DNA from: Pseudoneobacillus rhizosphaerae
Lineage (GTDB): Bacteria > Bacillota > Bacilli > Bacillales > Cytobacillaceae
Length of the DNA stretch: 64,000 bases
Reading direction: 5' to 3'
Assembly (NCBI RefSeq): GCF_917563885.1
Contig: NZ_CAKJTG010000004.1
Coordinates: forward strand, 183,876 to 247,875
Below the pieces are notes generated by a model that saw nothing but the letters and a program-made list of their open reading frames with translations, did not search any database and had not been told where the DNA came from. The stretch's first letter is position 1. Each line of letters begins with the position of its first letter. A program made the translations under genes and the position numbers. Positions 24,716 to 33,108 of the stretch are shown here, in pieces.

Positions 24716-26905
24716 TTATTTCACCTTCTTCATATCTATTTTTTCAATTTGAGCTGCACATGCCTTAAACTCTGGCATTCTAGAAATTGGATCGAGTGCA
24801 CCGATAGTTAAAAGATTGATAGATTGTTCATGTCCCCAACTGTATGGAACAAATACCGTATCTTTACGAATTGCCTCAGTAATTTTCACTTTATAAATGG
24901 CTTCTCCTCTACGAGAGAATAAACGAACACTTTCTTCGTGGGAGATATTATATTTTGCCGCTGTTTCTGGATGTACTTCTACAAATGGATCTGGGCACAT
25001 ATCACGTAAGAACTTAATTCTTCTAGTTTGGTTACCTGATAGGTAGTGATAGACCACTCGACCTGTTGTTAGGCGTAGCGGATATTCTTGATCAGGCTCT
25101 TCAGCTGATGGTCTATATGGAAGGGCAAATAGTTTTGCCTTTCCATCTGGATGATAGAATTTTTTATCTAAAAACATATGTGGCGTTCCAGGATCTTTTT
25201 CATCCTTACATGGCCAAAACACACCATCCTGTTTATCAATCTTTTCCCACGTCGCACCGTAGTAGTCTGCATAACCGCCTTTAGAGGCTAAACGGAATTC
25301 ATCATTAATATCTCTTGCTGTTTTTAAATGGGAGAAGTACTTTCCTCGACCAAGACGTTCCGATAATTCCACTTGAATCTGCCAGTCTGGCTTTGATTCA
25401 CCTAATGGCTTTTGTGCTTGGTTGATTTTTATCGTACGACCCTCTACATTCGTAGTTGTTCCTTCGTCTTCTGCCCAAGTTGTGGTTGGTAACACTACAT
25501 CAGCAAATTCAGCAGATTCTGATAGATAGAAATCCACACATACCATAAAATCTAAGTTTTTCAATTGTTGGTGGACATAATTTAAGTTTGGTGAAGAAAC
25601 GGCCGGGTTTGAACATAATAGGTACAATCCGCGGATCGTCTTTTGTTCCATAAGACCAAACATCTCATACGCTGAAACACCTTCTTTAGGCATTTCTTCT
25701 GGCTCGATGCCCCAAACACTTGATACGTATTTTACATGTTCTGGATTAGCAATTTTGCGATAGCCTGGAAGAGCATCCGCTTTCTGTCCATGCTCACGGC
25801 CACCTTGACCATTTCCTTGACCAGTAATCGTTGCAACACCAGCCTTCGGACGTCCGATGTTCCCAGTAACTAAAGACATATTTACGTAAGCAGAAACATT
25901 ATCTACACCTTTAATTTGCTGCTCAATTCCTCGTGCAAATAAGACAATTGCATTTGGCGCTTTACCATAAAGCTCAGCAGCGCGAATGATTTTTTCTTTC
26001 GCTACACCAGTGATTTCACTTGTAAGTTCAGGTGTAAATTCTTCTACAACCTGCTTCATTTCTTCAAAGCCATTCGTATGATTTTTTACGAATTCCTCGT
26101 CAACGTGACCATTTTTGATTAATAAATGTAAGATTCCATTCGCAAGAGCAAGGTCAGTTCCTGGTCTTAAATCAAGGTGAACATCCGCTCTTCTTGCAAT
26201 AGGTGTTTCACGAGGATCGGCGATAATTAAGTAGCCTCCTCTTTCCTGTACAGCCCAAATTCGGAACATAGAGGTTGGATGACATTCAGCTGTGTTACTT
26301 CCAGCAATGAACAAACAATCTGTTTCATGGATATCTGTCCAAGGGATTGTCGATCCTCTATCGACACCAAGCGAGCGATTTAACCCACCAGCTGCACTCG
26401 ACATGCAATAGCGTCCATTGTAATCGATATATCGAGTTTGTAATCCAACACGGGCAAATTTTCCTGTTAAATAACACTTTTCGTTTGTCATCGAAACGCC
26501 ACCATAAACGGATAACGAATCTTTTCCATAGTTTTCTTGAAGCCCTTTAAACTTTTTCACAATTAGATCATAAGCTTCTTCCCAACTTGCCTCACGGAAA
26601 CCCTCTTTAGTACCTTTAAGTGATTGGTCATCACGGATTAATGGTCTTAAAATACGGTCCTGATGATTAACTTGTTGGTAAGCAGTAACTCCTTTAGGAC
26701 ACATTTTCCCTAGTGTTACAGGCCAATCGTATCGAGGCTCTACACCAATAATTTTATTCGTTTTCGTATTCACCCTTAAGTACATCCCACATTGCATCGC
26801 GCAATAGCTACAATGTGTTTTGACCAATTCTTCATTCGGATGGTTTAAATTTTCAACTTCTTTAAAGAAATGATCTCTAGGGTTTTTAAAATTATCCATT
26901 TGCAT
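24716..26905 (-). CDS. Molybdopterin oxidoreductase catalytic subunit (nitrate-reductase-like)
   Basis: DMSO-reductase-family enzyme of 729 residues. An N-terminal 4Fe-4S site (C32, C35, C39, C69 in HCSYCAMQCG and KMCPKG) leads to the molybdopterin domains. The motif YNGRYCMSSAAGG places a Cys (about 167) at the Mo position, as in Nap/Nas-type nitrate reductases rather than formate dehydrogenases with SeCys. The C-terminal cofactor domain includes LRLTTGRVVYHYLSGNQTRR (key part TGRVVYHYLSG). There is no Tat signal, so it looks cytoplasmic. Nitrate is the likely substrate from the Nre-like neighbours, but other oxyanions or formate are not excluded. Confidence 0.85.
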   Translation of the reverse strand: MQMDNFKNPRDHFFKEVENLNHPNEELVKTHCSYCAMQCGMYLRVNTKTNKIIGVEPRYDWPVTLGKMCPKGVTAYQQVNHQDRILRPLIRDDQSLKGTKEGFREASWEEAYDLIVKKFKGLQENYGKDSLSVYGGVSMTNEKCYLTGKFARVGLQTRYIDYNGRYCMSSAAGGLNRSLGVDRGSTIPWTDIHETDCLFIAGSNTAECHPTSMFRIWAVQERGGYLIIADPRETPIARRADVHLDLRPGTDLALANGILHLLIKNGHVDEEFVKNHTNGFEEMKQVVEEFTPELTSEITGVAKEKIIRAAELYGKAPNAIVLFARGIEQQIKGVDNVSAYVNMSLVTGNIGRPKAGVATITGQGNGQGGREHGQKADALPGYRKIANPEHVKYVSSVWGIEPEEMPKEGVSAYEMFGLMEQKTIRGLYLLCSNPAVSSPNLNYVHQQLKNLDFMVCVDFYLSESAEFADVVLPTTTWAEDEGTTTNVEGRTIKINQAQKPLGESKPDWQIQVELSERLGRGKYFSHLKTARDINDEFRLASKGGYADYYGATWEKIDKQDGVFWPCKDEKDPGTPHMFLDKKFYHPDGKAKLFALPYRPSAEEPDQEYPLRLTTGRVVYHYLSGNQTRRIKFLRDMCPDPFVEVHPETAAKYNISHEESVRLFSRRGEAIYKVKITEAIRKDTVFVPYSWGHEQSINLLTIGALDPISRMPEFKACAAQIEKIDMKKVK

Positions 26906-27971
26906 TTTGATTTGCCTCCTTGACCTTCACCTGGTGTGTAGGGAATCCTGAAAATTGTGCAATTCTATATTTACGTCTACATGGTAAGCAAAGCTCTGCA
27001 AGATGGAAGCCTTCCTTCTTTGCAAATTCAATATCATTTGTACCAAGCACGTTAATGACGTCATTAGACTGTTCAACTGAAACGAAGTAATCTCCACATA
27101 CTTTACATGGCTTTGGCGCCTGCTCCATATAATGTTCGCGGTAATTTCTTGCAAACACACTTAGCGGTCTAAATGGAATATGTGCAAGCTTTCCGAAAGG
27201 TAGGTAAATTAATGTAATAATGACTGACCATTGGTGGATAAGGGACATGAACGGCTGTCCTGCACCGTGTAAGAACATGTTCATAAAGGTTAATGCTAAT
27301 CCTGTAACACTGACTAATAACAACATGATAAGAGGAAGAAAATCATACATAAAAGTTTGTTCTGCTCGAGCTTGCATATTTTTCAGGCGACGATATAACA
27401 CCATACAAACTCCAGTAATAACCATTACAGCTGTTATGTTTAATGCATTATAAGATAACTGTGCAATAATTCCTTCAGCTGATACTGTCATGACTTGAAT
27501 ACCCATGAAAATGATGTTGTACATGCCATTATCATCCATTGTGAAGTACATCCAACCAAACACTAGTGGAAACGTGACGAAACAAGATAGGATACATCCA
27601 AAACCGATTAAGATATGTTGGGTCCAACGGTAAATTCCGCGATTCCAAATGAATCGATAAGTGATCAGATGTTCAGCGGTCGTTTGTGGGGTGCTTTTTC
27701 TAAAAAGTAGCTTGATCCCTTTTTTGATAAAAATCTTTGCTGGTGGCCTTTCCCCCCATGCGATAAATCGGTAGAAGAACCCACCAATGAAAACAATTGT
27801 TCCAACCATATATCCGTAAAGGTTTAAATCAACATGCGTGAACATGCGTGTGCCGATAAAGCTTAAAATTAAAAGTCCAAGTACACTTAAAAACATTGAC
27901 TTGGCAAAATGTGAAGCAAAGGCATTATTGATAGATCCTGCTTTTTTAGTAGTAGAAGTATTGGCCTGCAT
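26892..27971 (-). CDS. Membrane cytochrome-b-like subunit with C-terminal CxxC domain
   Basis: Integral membrane protein of 359 residues. It has about six to seven hydrophobic helices (about 24-42, 50-70, 118-142, 155-180, 185-200, 222-245, 252-270) with His residues in several (RWTQHILIG, LIHQWSVI, FGKLAHIPF) suited to b-type haem, as in NarI-like quinol oxidases. The C-terminal cytoplasmic tail holds two pairs, CKVC and CLPC, which may bind zinc or iron. It is the first gene of the operon, overlaps the catalytic subunit gene and has an AGGAGG site. It probably links the reductase to the quinone pool. Confidence 0.75.
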   Translation of the reverse strand: MQANTSTTKKAGSINNAFASHFAKSMFLSVLGLLILSFIGTRMFTHVDLNLYGYMVGTIVFIGGFFYRFIAWGERPPAKIFIKKGIKLLFRKSTPQTTAEHLITYRFIWNRGIYRWTQHILIGFGCILSCFVTFPLVFGWMYFTMDDNGMYNIIFMGIQVMTVSAEGIIAQLSYNALNITAVMVITGVCMVLYRRLKNMQARAEQTFMYDFLPLIMLLLVSVTGLALTFMNMFLHGAGQPFMSLIHQWSVIITLIYLPFGKLAHIPFRPLSVFARNYREHYMEQAPKPCKVCGDYFVSVEQSNDVINVLGTNDIEFAKKEGFHLAELCLPCRRKYRIAQFSGFPTHQVKVKEANQNANG

Positions 27972-27994
27972 CGTATATCCTCCTCAAAAAAAAT

Positions 27995-28038
27995 AACACT
28001 CACGATTGATACTCTTATTGTAAGAGTTCATGAGTGTT
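27995..28038 (-). promoter_or_regulatory. Nested inverted repeat upstream of the oxidoreductase operon
   Basis: Outer arms AACACTCA (27995-28002) and TGAGTGTT (28031-28038) enclose a perfect inner 7-bp repeat (28011-28017 with 28021-28027). Read on the minus strand the outer stem is followed by A and eight T residues, then directly by the GAGGAGG ribosome binding site. If transcription starts upstream this is a leader terminator. If the TACAAT at 28016-28021 is the -10 box, it is instead a DNA operator over the promoter. Confidence 0.65.
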
Positions 28039-28045
28039 TTCATAT

Positions 28046-28063
28046 ATGGGGGAATTCCCCCAT
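28046..28063. promoter_or_regulatory. Perfect 18-bp GC-rich palindrome, candidate NreC-type operator
   Basis: ATGGGGGAATTCCCCCAT is a perfect palindrome containing GGG-N4-CCC, the form recalled for the staphylococcal NreC binding site. Its centre is about 83 bases before the start codon of the cytochrome-b-like gene, and about 45 bases upstream of the transcription start expected from the TACAAT at 28016-28021. A second weaker GGG/CCC pair follows at 28068-28082. Confidence 0.65.
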
Positions 28064-28247
28064 CATAGGGGGAAAAAACCCTTATTGAGGCATTCTTTAT
28101 GTCTAACTTGTTACAAATGCTTATTTTTGCATTTTTACTAACTATTAATAATTTTCCGAAAATTAAATCCGATCATTCTGATATAATGAGATTAAGAATA
28201 CTATGAAATTCTTTAAATTCTCCATTAATTTTGAAAGGAGATGAATA

Positions 28248-28787
28248 GTGCTGCTTACTATAATGATTTTTCTAGGAGCATTTATATTAATCATTCTAAT
28301 CCTTCCTTTCATTAAAGCAAGTAAAGGGGGATTAAAGTCAGAAGAAAAAAAAATCCAATATCCGATTATAGAGGTAACAAAAGAGCAGGTTCGTGATGCA
28401 ATCCGTAATTATTCGGAAGAGCTACCAAAGGGTGTGTATAGAACCATATTGGTAAACGACGATTTTAGCATAGACTTTGAAAAACTCATTCCCATATTAA
28501 AAGGCATACCTTCAAAACCATTTTATATGTCAAAAGAAACGTATGACATTTTTGAAGAAAGCGAGAAAAATATCCCTTTATTAATGGATAAAATCCAAAA
28601 GGCAGTAGATGCTTATTATAAAGATAATCAACAGTACCCTATTTTAAAGTTTGACCCTCTACGTAGAGTGAATTACTACTTACTAAATGATGATCATTAC
28701 ATTGACATTCACCCCGAAATTGTTTTTTACATCACTAAATACGACGGAATTATTTCTCATATTAAGCCAGAAGATCTTCGGAGGTAA
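28248..28787 (+). CDS. Hypothetical membrane-anchored protein (possibly DUF3939)
   Basis: Protein of 179 residues with one N-terminal transmembrane helix (about 3-22) and a soluble cytoplasmic or extracellular domain. The pattern PIIEVTKEQVRDAIRNY, LPKGVYRTIL and GIPSKPFYMSKETYDIFEE recalls a Bacillaceae-specific family that I believe is DUF3939, without certainty. The start is GTG seven bases after AAAGGAG. It is divergent from the oxidoreductase operon and shares the 276-base control region, but nothing else links them. A strong terminator follows. Confidence 0.65.
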   Translation: MLLTIMIFLGAFILIILILPFIKASKGGLKSEEKKIQYPIIEVTKEQVRDAIRNYSEELPKGVYRTILVNDDFSIDFEKLIPILKGIPSKPFYMSKETYDIFEESEKNIPLLMDKIQKAVDAYYKDNQQYPILKFDPLRRVNYYLLNDDHYIDIHPEIVFYITKYDGIISHIKPEDLRR

Positions 28788-28794
28788 CTCTCTA

Positions 28795-28840
28795 ATAAAT
28801 AAAAGGACTTTGCGTTATTCCGCAAAGTCCTTTTATTTAT
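28795..28840. terminator. Bidirectional terminator
   Basis: Perfect 20-bp stem (28795-28814 with 28821-28840; AAAAGGACTTTGCG at its core) and a 6-base loop, between the convergent hypothetical gene and the alanine symporter gene. Confidence 0.9.
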
Positions 28841-28847
28841 TGATTTT

Positions 28848-30302
28848 TTAAGAAGCTTCTTCTTTATCTACTTTATATTCTGTCTCCCAATAATCAGCGT
28901 TTTTAATGCCAAGCTTTTTCGAGTTAAAGACAGGATCAAGCCCTTGGCGTTTTTGTTCTTCATAATCCTTTAAAGCCAATAATGCAGGTTTTGCCAAAAT
29001 CACGATGGCTATCATGTTGATCCACACCATAATACCTAAGCCTACATCACCTAGAGCCCAAGCCAATTCTGCAGTCTTCACTGCACCCCAGAATGAAGCG
29101 GCTAATATTACTACTTTTAAAAGAAACATTGCTACTTTACTATTTTTCCCACGGGCTAAGTAGGCAATATTCGTTTCAGCCATGTAATAATAAGCCATAA
29201 TCGTCGTAAATGCGAAGAAAAATAGTGCTACGGCAACGAATCCTGCTCCAAAACCAGGTAGTACAGTGTCAACCGCAGCTTGTGTAAATCCTGGTCCAGC
29301 TTCTACACCTTTTAAATTTTCCGTAATAAATCCGCCATCTGGATTTGCTGTATTGTACATACCTGTAAATAGGATCATAAACGCGGTTGCCGAACAAACT
29401 AATAGAGTATCAATATAAACGGAGGCAGCTTGCACTAGACCTTGTTTTGCTGGATGTGAAACTTCAGCTGCTGCTGCTGCATGTGCTCCTGTACCTTGCC
29501 CAGCTTCATTTGAGTAAATTCCACGCTTTACTCCCCAAGAAATCGCCATACCGACAATTCCACCAAAAGCAGAATCAAGAGCGAAAGCGCTTTCGAAGAT
29601 TAACTTGATAACACCAGGTAATTCCGAAAGATTCATAATAACAATAATTAAAGAAACTAATATATAGGCCAGTGCCATAAATGGCACAACATATTGGGCG
29701 ACTGTCGCAATCCGTTTTACCCCACCAAAAATAATTAATCCCAATAATAGAACGATGATTAGTCCAGTAATAACAGGACTCATTCCAAATGCATTATTTA
29801 ATCCTGAAGCAATTGAATTTGCTTGGATACCAGGCATTAATACGCTCATTGCTAGAAGAGCTGATACAGAAAAAAGGACTGCAAACCATTTGATTCCTAT
29901 TCCTTTTTCAATATAATAGGCTGGACCACCTCGATATTGTCCATCTTGTTTCACTTTATAAATCTGCGCTAGAGTGGATTCGACAAATGCACTACTAGCA
30001 CCAATAAACGCAATTGCCCACATCCAAAATACAGCTCCTGGCCCCCCCATTGCAATGGCAGTAGCAGTTCCCGCAATGTTGCCTGTCCCAACTCGACCGG
30101 AAAGAGCGATAGTTAAGGCTTGAAAGGATGAAACACCCGCTTTGGAGCTTTTGCCTTCAAACATTAATCTAACCATTTCTTTAATGTGTCTGACTTGTAG
30201 GAATCGAGTCATAATGGAAAAAATTAAACCTACACCTAGCAATGTGTAAATAACTGGTGCACTCCACAAAATGCCATTTAAAGAATTAACAAAACTCTCC
30301 AA
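28848..30302 (-). CDS. Sodium/proton:alanine (glycine) symporter, AGCS family
   Basis: Polytopic transporter of 484 residues with about ten to eleven helices. AGCS signatures are clear: SGRVGTGNIAGTATAIAMGGPGAVFWMW (key parts GTGNIAGTA and GGPGAVFWMW), NEAGQGTGAHAAAAAEVSHP (key part NEAGQGTG) and the end region ADYWETEY. It imports alanine or glycine with a cation. A promoter candidate is seen at 30347-30375. The gene is monocistronic. Confidence 0.93.
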   Translation of the reverse strand: MESFVNSLNGILWSAPVIYTLLGVGLIFSIMTRFLQVRHIKEMVRLMFEGKSSKAGVSSFQALTIALSGRVGTGNIAGTATAIAMGGPGAVFWMWAIAFIGASSAFVESTLAQIYKVKQDGQYRGGPAYYIEKGIGIKWFAVLFSVSALLAMSVLMPGIQANSIASGLNNAFGMSPVITGLIIVLLLGLIIFGGVKRIATVAQYVVPFMALAYILVSLIIVIMNLSELPGVIKLIFESAFALDSAFGGIVGMAISWGVKRGIYSNEAGQGTGAHAAAAAEVSHPAKQGLVQAASVYIDTLLVCSATAFMILFTGMYNTANPDGGFITENLKGVEAGPGFTQAAVDTVLPGFGAGFVAVALFFFAFTTIMAYYYMAETNIAYLARGKNSKVAMFLLKVVILAASFWGAVKTAELAWALGDVGLGIMVWINMIAIVILAKPALLALKDYEEQKRQGLDPVFNSKKLGIKNADYWETEYKVDKEEAS

Positions 30303-30346
30303 ACAAAATCCCCCTTTTCATTATCCGAATATTCCATACATTTTGA

Positions 30347-30375
30347 ATTATAGATTAAATCATCCTATAGAACAA
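30347..30375 (-). promoter_or_regulatory. Candidate sigma-A promoter of the alanine symporter gene
   Basis: On the minus strand TTGTTC (30370-30375) and TATAAT (30347-30352) are separated by 17 bases, about 45 bases before the start codon. The -10 is perfect; the -35 keeps only TTG. Confidence 0.55.
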
Positions 30376-30551
30376 TAACTTTTTCTTGAATTGTAGATTT
30401 ACAATATCTTTGACAAACTATTAATTATAGTAGTAAAGAACCAACTTGATTGTTATCGAGTCCAACGACACGGTACAAAAGAAATAGATAATAATATAAT
30501 AATTAATGGCTGTTTTCGCAGAACAAAGTTTACGAAAAGAGACATTAATAA

Positions 30552-30578
30552 AAGGAAGTACCGTAACGGCACTTCCTT
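30552..30578 (-). terminator. Terminator of the permease gene
   Basis: Stem AAGGAAGT...ACTTCCTT (30552-30559 and 30571-30578), extended inwards by CCG/CGG, with TTTTATT on the minus-strand 3' side, five bases after the permease stop. Confidence 0.75.
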
Positions 30579-30583
30579 GAATG

Positions 30584-31561
30584 TCATGATTTTTGAAAAC
30601 GGATCCTCGGATCAACTACTGCATACATGACATCAGCAAGTAAGTTACAAAGGATAACACCGACCGACACCATCATGGTAGTACCCATGATGATTGGGTA
30701 ATCGCGCATAAATACTGCCATAACACCAAGACGCCCTAAACCTGGCCAGCCGAATATATACTCAATAATAAAAGCGCCACCCAAAATCATTGGTAATTGC
30801 ATGGCAATAACGGTAATGATGGGTAACAATGCATTACGAAGAGCATGTTTAGCAATGACTTTAAATTCAGATACCCCTTTTGCCCTTGCAGTCTGAATAT
30901 AATCTTGATTGATTACCTCAAGCATACTAGACCGGATAAAGCGGGTATTACTAGCAATCATACCAAAAGCAAGTACACTAGCCGGCAGAATCAGATGTTC
31001 AATTCGATCAAAAAAATCAAAATGGTCGTAGACCACTCTCATCCCACTAACAGGAAGCCAACCTAAGTTTAAACTAAATACTATAATCCCAAGCAGGGCT
31101 ACAAAAAAAGCAGGTGACGATATTCCGAGGTACGAGTTAAAGGAAAATAATAAATCCCAGAACGAATTTCGTTTAACAGCTGTATATACCCCAATCGGGA
31201 TTGAGATAACTAATGAAAGAATGATAGCAGTTACTGTAAGCCAAAGTGTTGCTGGAATTCTTTCTACTATTTTATGGATTACAGGTTGACCATCCAGAAA
31301 TGAATAACCAAAGTTCCCCTCTAAAACAACCCCTTTTAACCAGTTAAAATACTGGATATGAATCGGAACATCCAGGCCAAGTCTTTCTAATACTCGGTCT
31401 CTAATCAGTTGAGTAGCCAAATGAGTAGCCGCAGGATCTTCGAACATTGCCACAACATCACCAGGTGCAAGACTCATTAATAGATAGGAAATAATAGAAA
31501 TAATAAATAACAATGGAACCGATTGAATAATTCGTCTGACTATAAATATTCTTAATGACAT
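30584..31561 (-). CDS. Oligopeptide/dipeptide ABC transporter permease (DppB/OppB family), orphan
   Basis: Permease of 325 residues with six helices. The DppB-type N-terminus (RRIIQSVPLLFIISIISYLL, key part RRIIQSVPLL), the periplasmic loop and the EAA cytoplasmic loop (RAKGVSEFKVIAKHALRNALLP, key part ARAKGVSEFKVI) are intact. It normally works with a second permease (DppC), two ATPases and a binding protein, and none of these is adjacent. The gene has its own terminator. It may serve components encoded elsewhere, or be a remnant of a larger operon; no damage is visible in the gene itself. Confidence 0.88.
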   Translation of the reverse strand: MSLRIFIVRRIIQSVPLLFIISIISYLLMSLAPGDVVAMFEDPAATHLATQLIRDRVLERLGLDVPIHIQYFNWLKGVVLEGNFGYSFLDGQPVIHKIVERIPATLWLTVTAIILSLVISIPIGVYTAVKRNSFWDLLFSFNSYLGISSPAFFVALLGIIVFSLNLGWLPVSGMRVVYDHFDFFDRIEHLILPASVLAFGMIASNTRFIRSSMLEVINQDYIQTARAKGVSEFKVIAKHALRNALLPIITVIAMQLPMILGGAFIIEYIFGWPGLGRLGVMAVFMRDYPIIMGTTMMVSVGVILCNLLADVMYAVVDPRIRFQKS

Positions 31562-31829
31562 AGAATTCCCCCTACTTTTTTAACATAAAACAGATAGAAT
31601 ATCCCCTCAATTTGGGCAACTTACACATGTATTTTTATATATTTAACTATTTCTATATTTAGGACTTTTCTCCTGTTAATTACTCAATTATTTAGAAAAT
31701 TGTTAACTTTTCTCCAAAAAGTGACACCATGACACAAATTGTTCAAGAACTTCACAAGTTTGTGTAATATCCAACATTTAATTCATTGTACTATTAGGAA
31801 AAGAAAAGCTTATTCTTGGAGGGGATTTT

Positions 31830-32492
31830 ATGAAGAAGTTACTTTATATTACCGTTAATCCTAAATTAGACGTAGCCCTTTCAAAGGGACGACAAATCGG
31901 AAAAGTGTTCCTTGAAGCAATTCGCCAGGAACAACCCGACATTAACATTGATGAAATGGATTTATATACGATGGAAATTCCAGAAGTGGATATGGACCTT
32001 CTATATGCTCGTGCAAAGCTATCTTTTATGGGTTTTACTTTTGACCAGCTAACTGATATTGAAAGAGAAAAAATCTCCAAAATGCGTGCTCTTGCAGACA
32101 GATTTATCGATGCCGATTACTATGTTTTTGTCACTCCACTATGGAATCTTGGCTCTCCAGCCATATTAAAAGCATTCTTAGATAACTTGTTCATTACCGA
32201 TAAAACATTTACTAACACAGAAAGTGGTCCAAAAGGACTTCTGACCAATCGTAAAGCGATTCACATCCAAACACGGGGCGGAATTTATTCAACAGGACCA
32301 TTGGTCGAATTGGAAAATGGTGATCGTTTCTTAACCAATGCATTAAGATTCCTAGGTATGGAAGTTATGGAACCAGTAATCGCAGAAGGGATGGACCATT
32401 TCCCTAAGCAAGCAGCAGATATTATGGAAAAGGCAAAAGCAAAGGCAGTTGTCGCTGCACAAGCAATGATAAAAGATCCAGTTCGAATATAA
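31830..32492 (+). CDS. azoR: FMN-dependent NADH-azoreductase
   Basis: Flavodoxin-like quinone/azo reductase of 220 residues. The N-terminus MKKLLYITVNPK, the flavin-binding VFVTPLWNLGSPAILKAFLDNLF region (key part PLWNLGSPAILK), and IHIQTRGGIYSTGP are characteristic. It reduces quinones, azo dyes or nitro compounds using NADH and protects against thiol and quinone stress. A GGAGGGG site precedes the ATG. Single gene. The 268-base upstream gap shows no gene or clear operator. Confidence 0.9.
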   Translation: MKKLLYITVNPKLDVALSKGRQIGKVFLEAIRQEQPDINIDEMDLYTMEIPEVDMDLLYARAKLSFMGFTFDQLTDIEREKISKMRALADRFIDADYYVFVTPLWNLGSPAILKAFLDNLFITDKTFTNTESGPKGLLTNRKAIHIQTRGGIYSTGPLVELENGDRFLTNALRFLGMEVMEPVIAEGMDHFPKQAADIMEKAKAKAVVAAQAMIKDPVRI

Positions 32493-32499
32493 TAATAAA

Positions 32500-32537
32500 A
32501 AACAGGCTAGCCTCATGTACTTTGGGCAAGCCTGTTT
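32500..32537. terminator. Bidirectional terminator
   Basis: Stem AAACAGGCT (32500-32508) with AGCCTGTTT (32529-32537), extended by a second short GCC/GGC pair, between the convergent azoreductase and TPR-like genes. Confidence 0.75.
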
Positions 32538-32545
32538 ATTTAGTT

Positions 32546-33010
32546 CTATGCAGTTATTACTTCCTTAATTTCATATAAATCCTTTAATAGCATTTTCTTG
32601 CTATCTTCAACAACAACTTCTTCAGCATAACGCAATGCTTTTTGAAAGATATCAAGCGCCATTTCATTTTGACCTAGAACCATATACGCTCTCGCCAAAG
32701 CCTCATAGCCATACCCTATATAAAAGGGAGGTATACTTGCTTCCAAACTTACTTCAATACATCGATCTGCGTAATACTGGGATTGCTCACCATTCCCCAC
32801 AACAGCATACACTCTCGCTAATTGCCAGTAGCCTATAGAGAGATTCTGTGGAGTATGTTCCTCTACTTGTGTCCAATGCCAGAAAGATGTATGGGCAAGG
32901 TGGATCATTTGCTCCTCCTCAGCCTTAGTTCGCTCCTGCAAATCTAAGAAATCCCAAACTCTATTAAAGCATTGGCTTGCTATTTGCTTATGACTCTCGA
33001 GTGCTCCCAT
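32546..33010 (-). CDS. TPR-like hypothetical protein
   Basis: Soluble protein of 154 residues. Two TPR-like helix pairs are visible (IGYWQLARVYAVVGNGEQSQYYADRCIEV and YGYEALARAYMVLGQNEMALDIFQKALRYAEE, cited by their LARVYAVVGN and LARAYMVLGQ motifs). It begins MGALESHKQIASQCFNRVWDF. Such short repeat proteins usually bind partner proteins; no partner is evident here. Function unknown. Confidence 0.65.
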   Translation of the reverse strand: MGALESHKQIASQCFNRVWDFLDLQERTKAEEEQMIHLAHTSFWHWTQVEEHTPQNLSIGYWQLARVYAVVGNGEQSQYYADRCIEVSLEASIPPFYIGYGYEALARAYMVLGQNEMALDIFQKALRYAEEVVVEDSKKMLLKDLYEIKEVITA

Positions 33011-33108
33011 TACCTACTTCCCCCAACTTTAAAATTCTCATTATATAAAGCAACACTATAAGGATGTAACTCGGTTGTCATGACATGACCTTTAATAAGC
33101 CGTACTCT

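Noticed and set aside
30421-30615. Short minus-strand frame upstream of the permease terminator
   Set aside because: It overlaps the permease end and its terminator hairpin and has no ribosome binding site.
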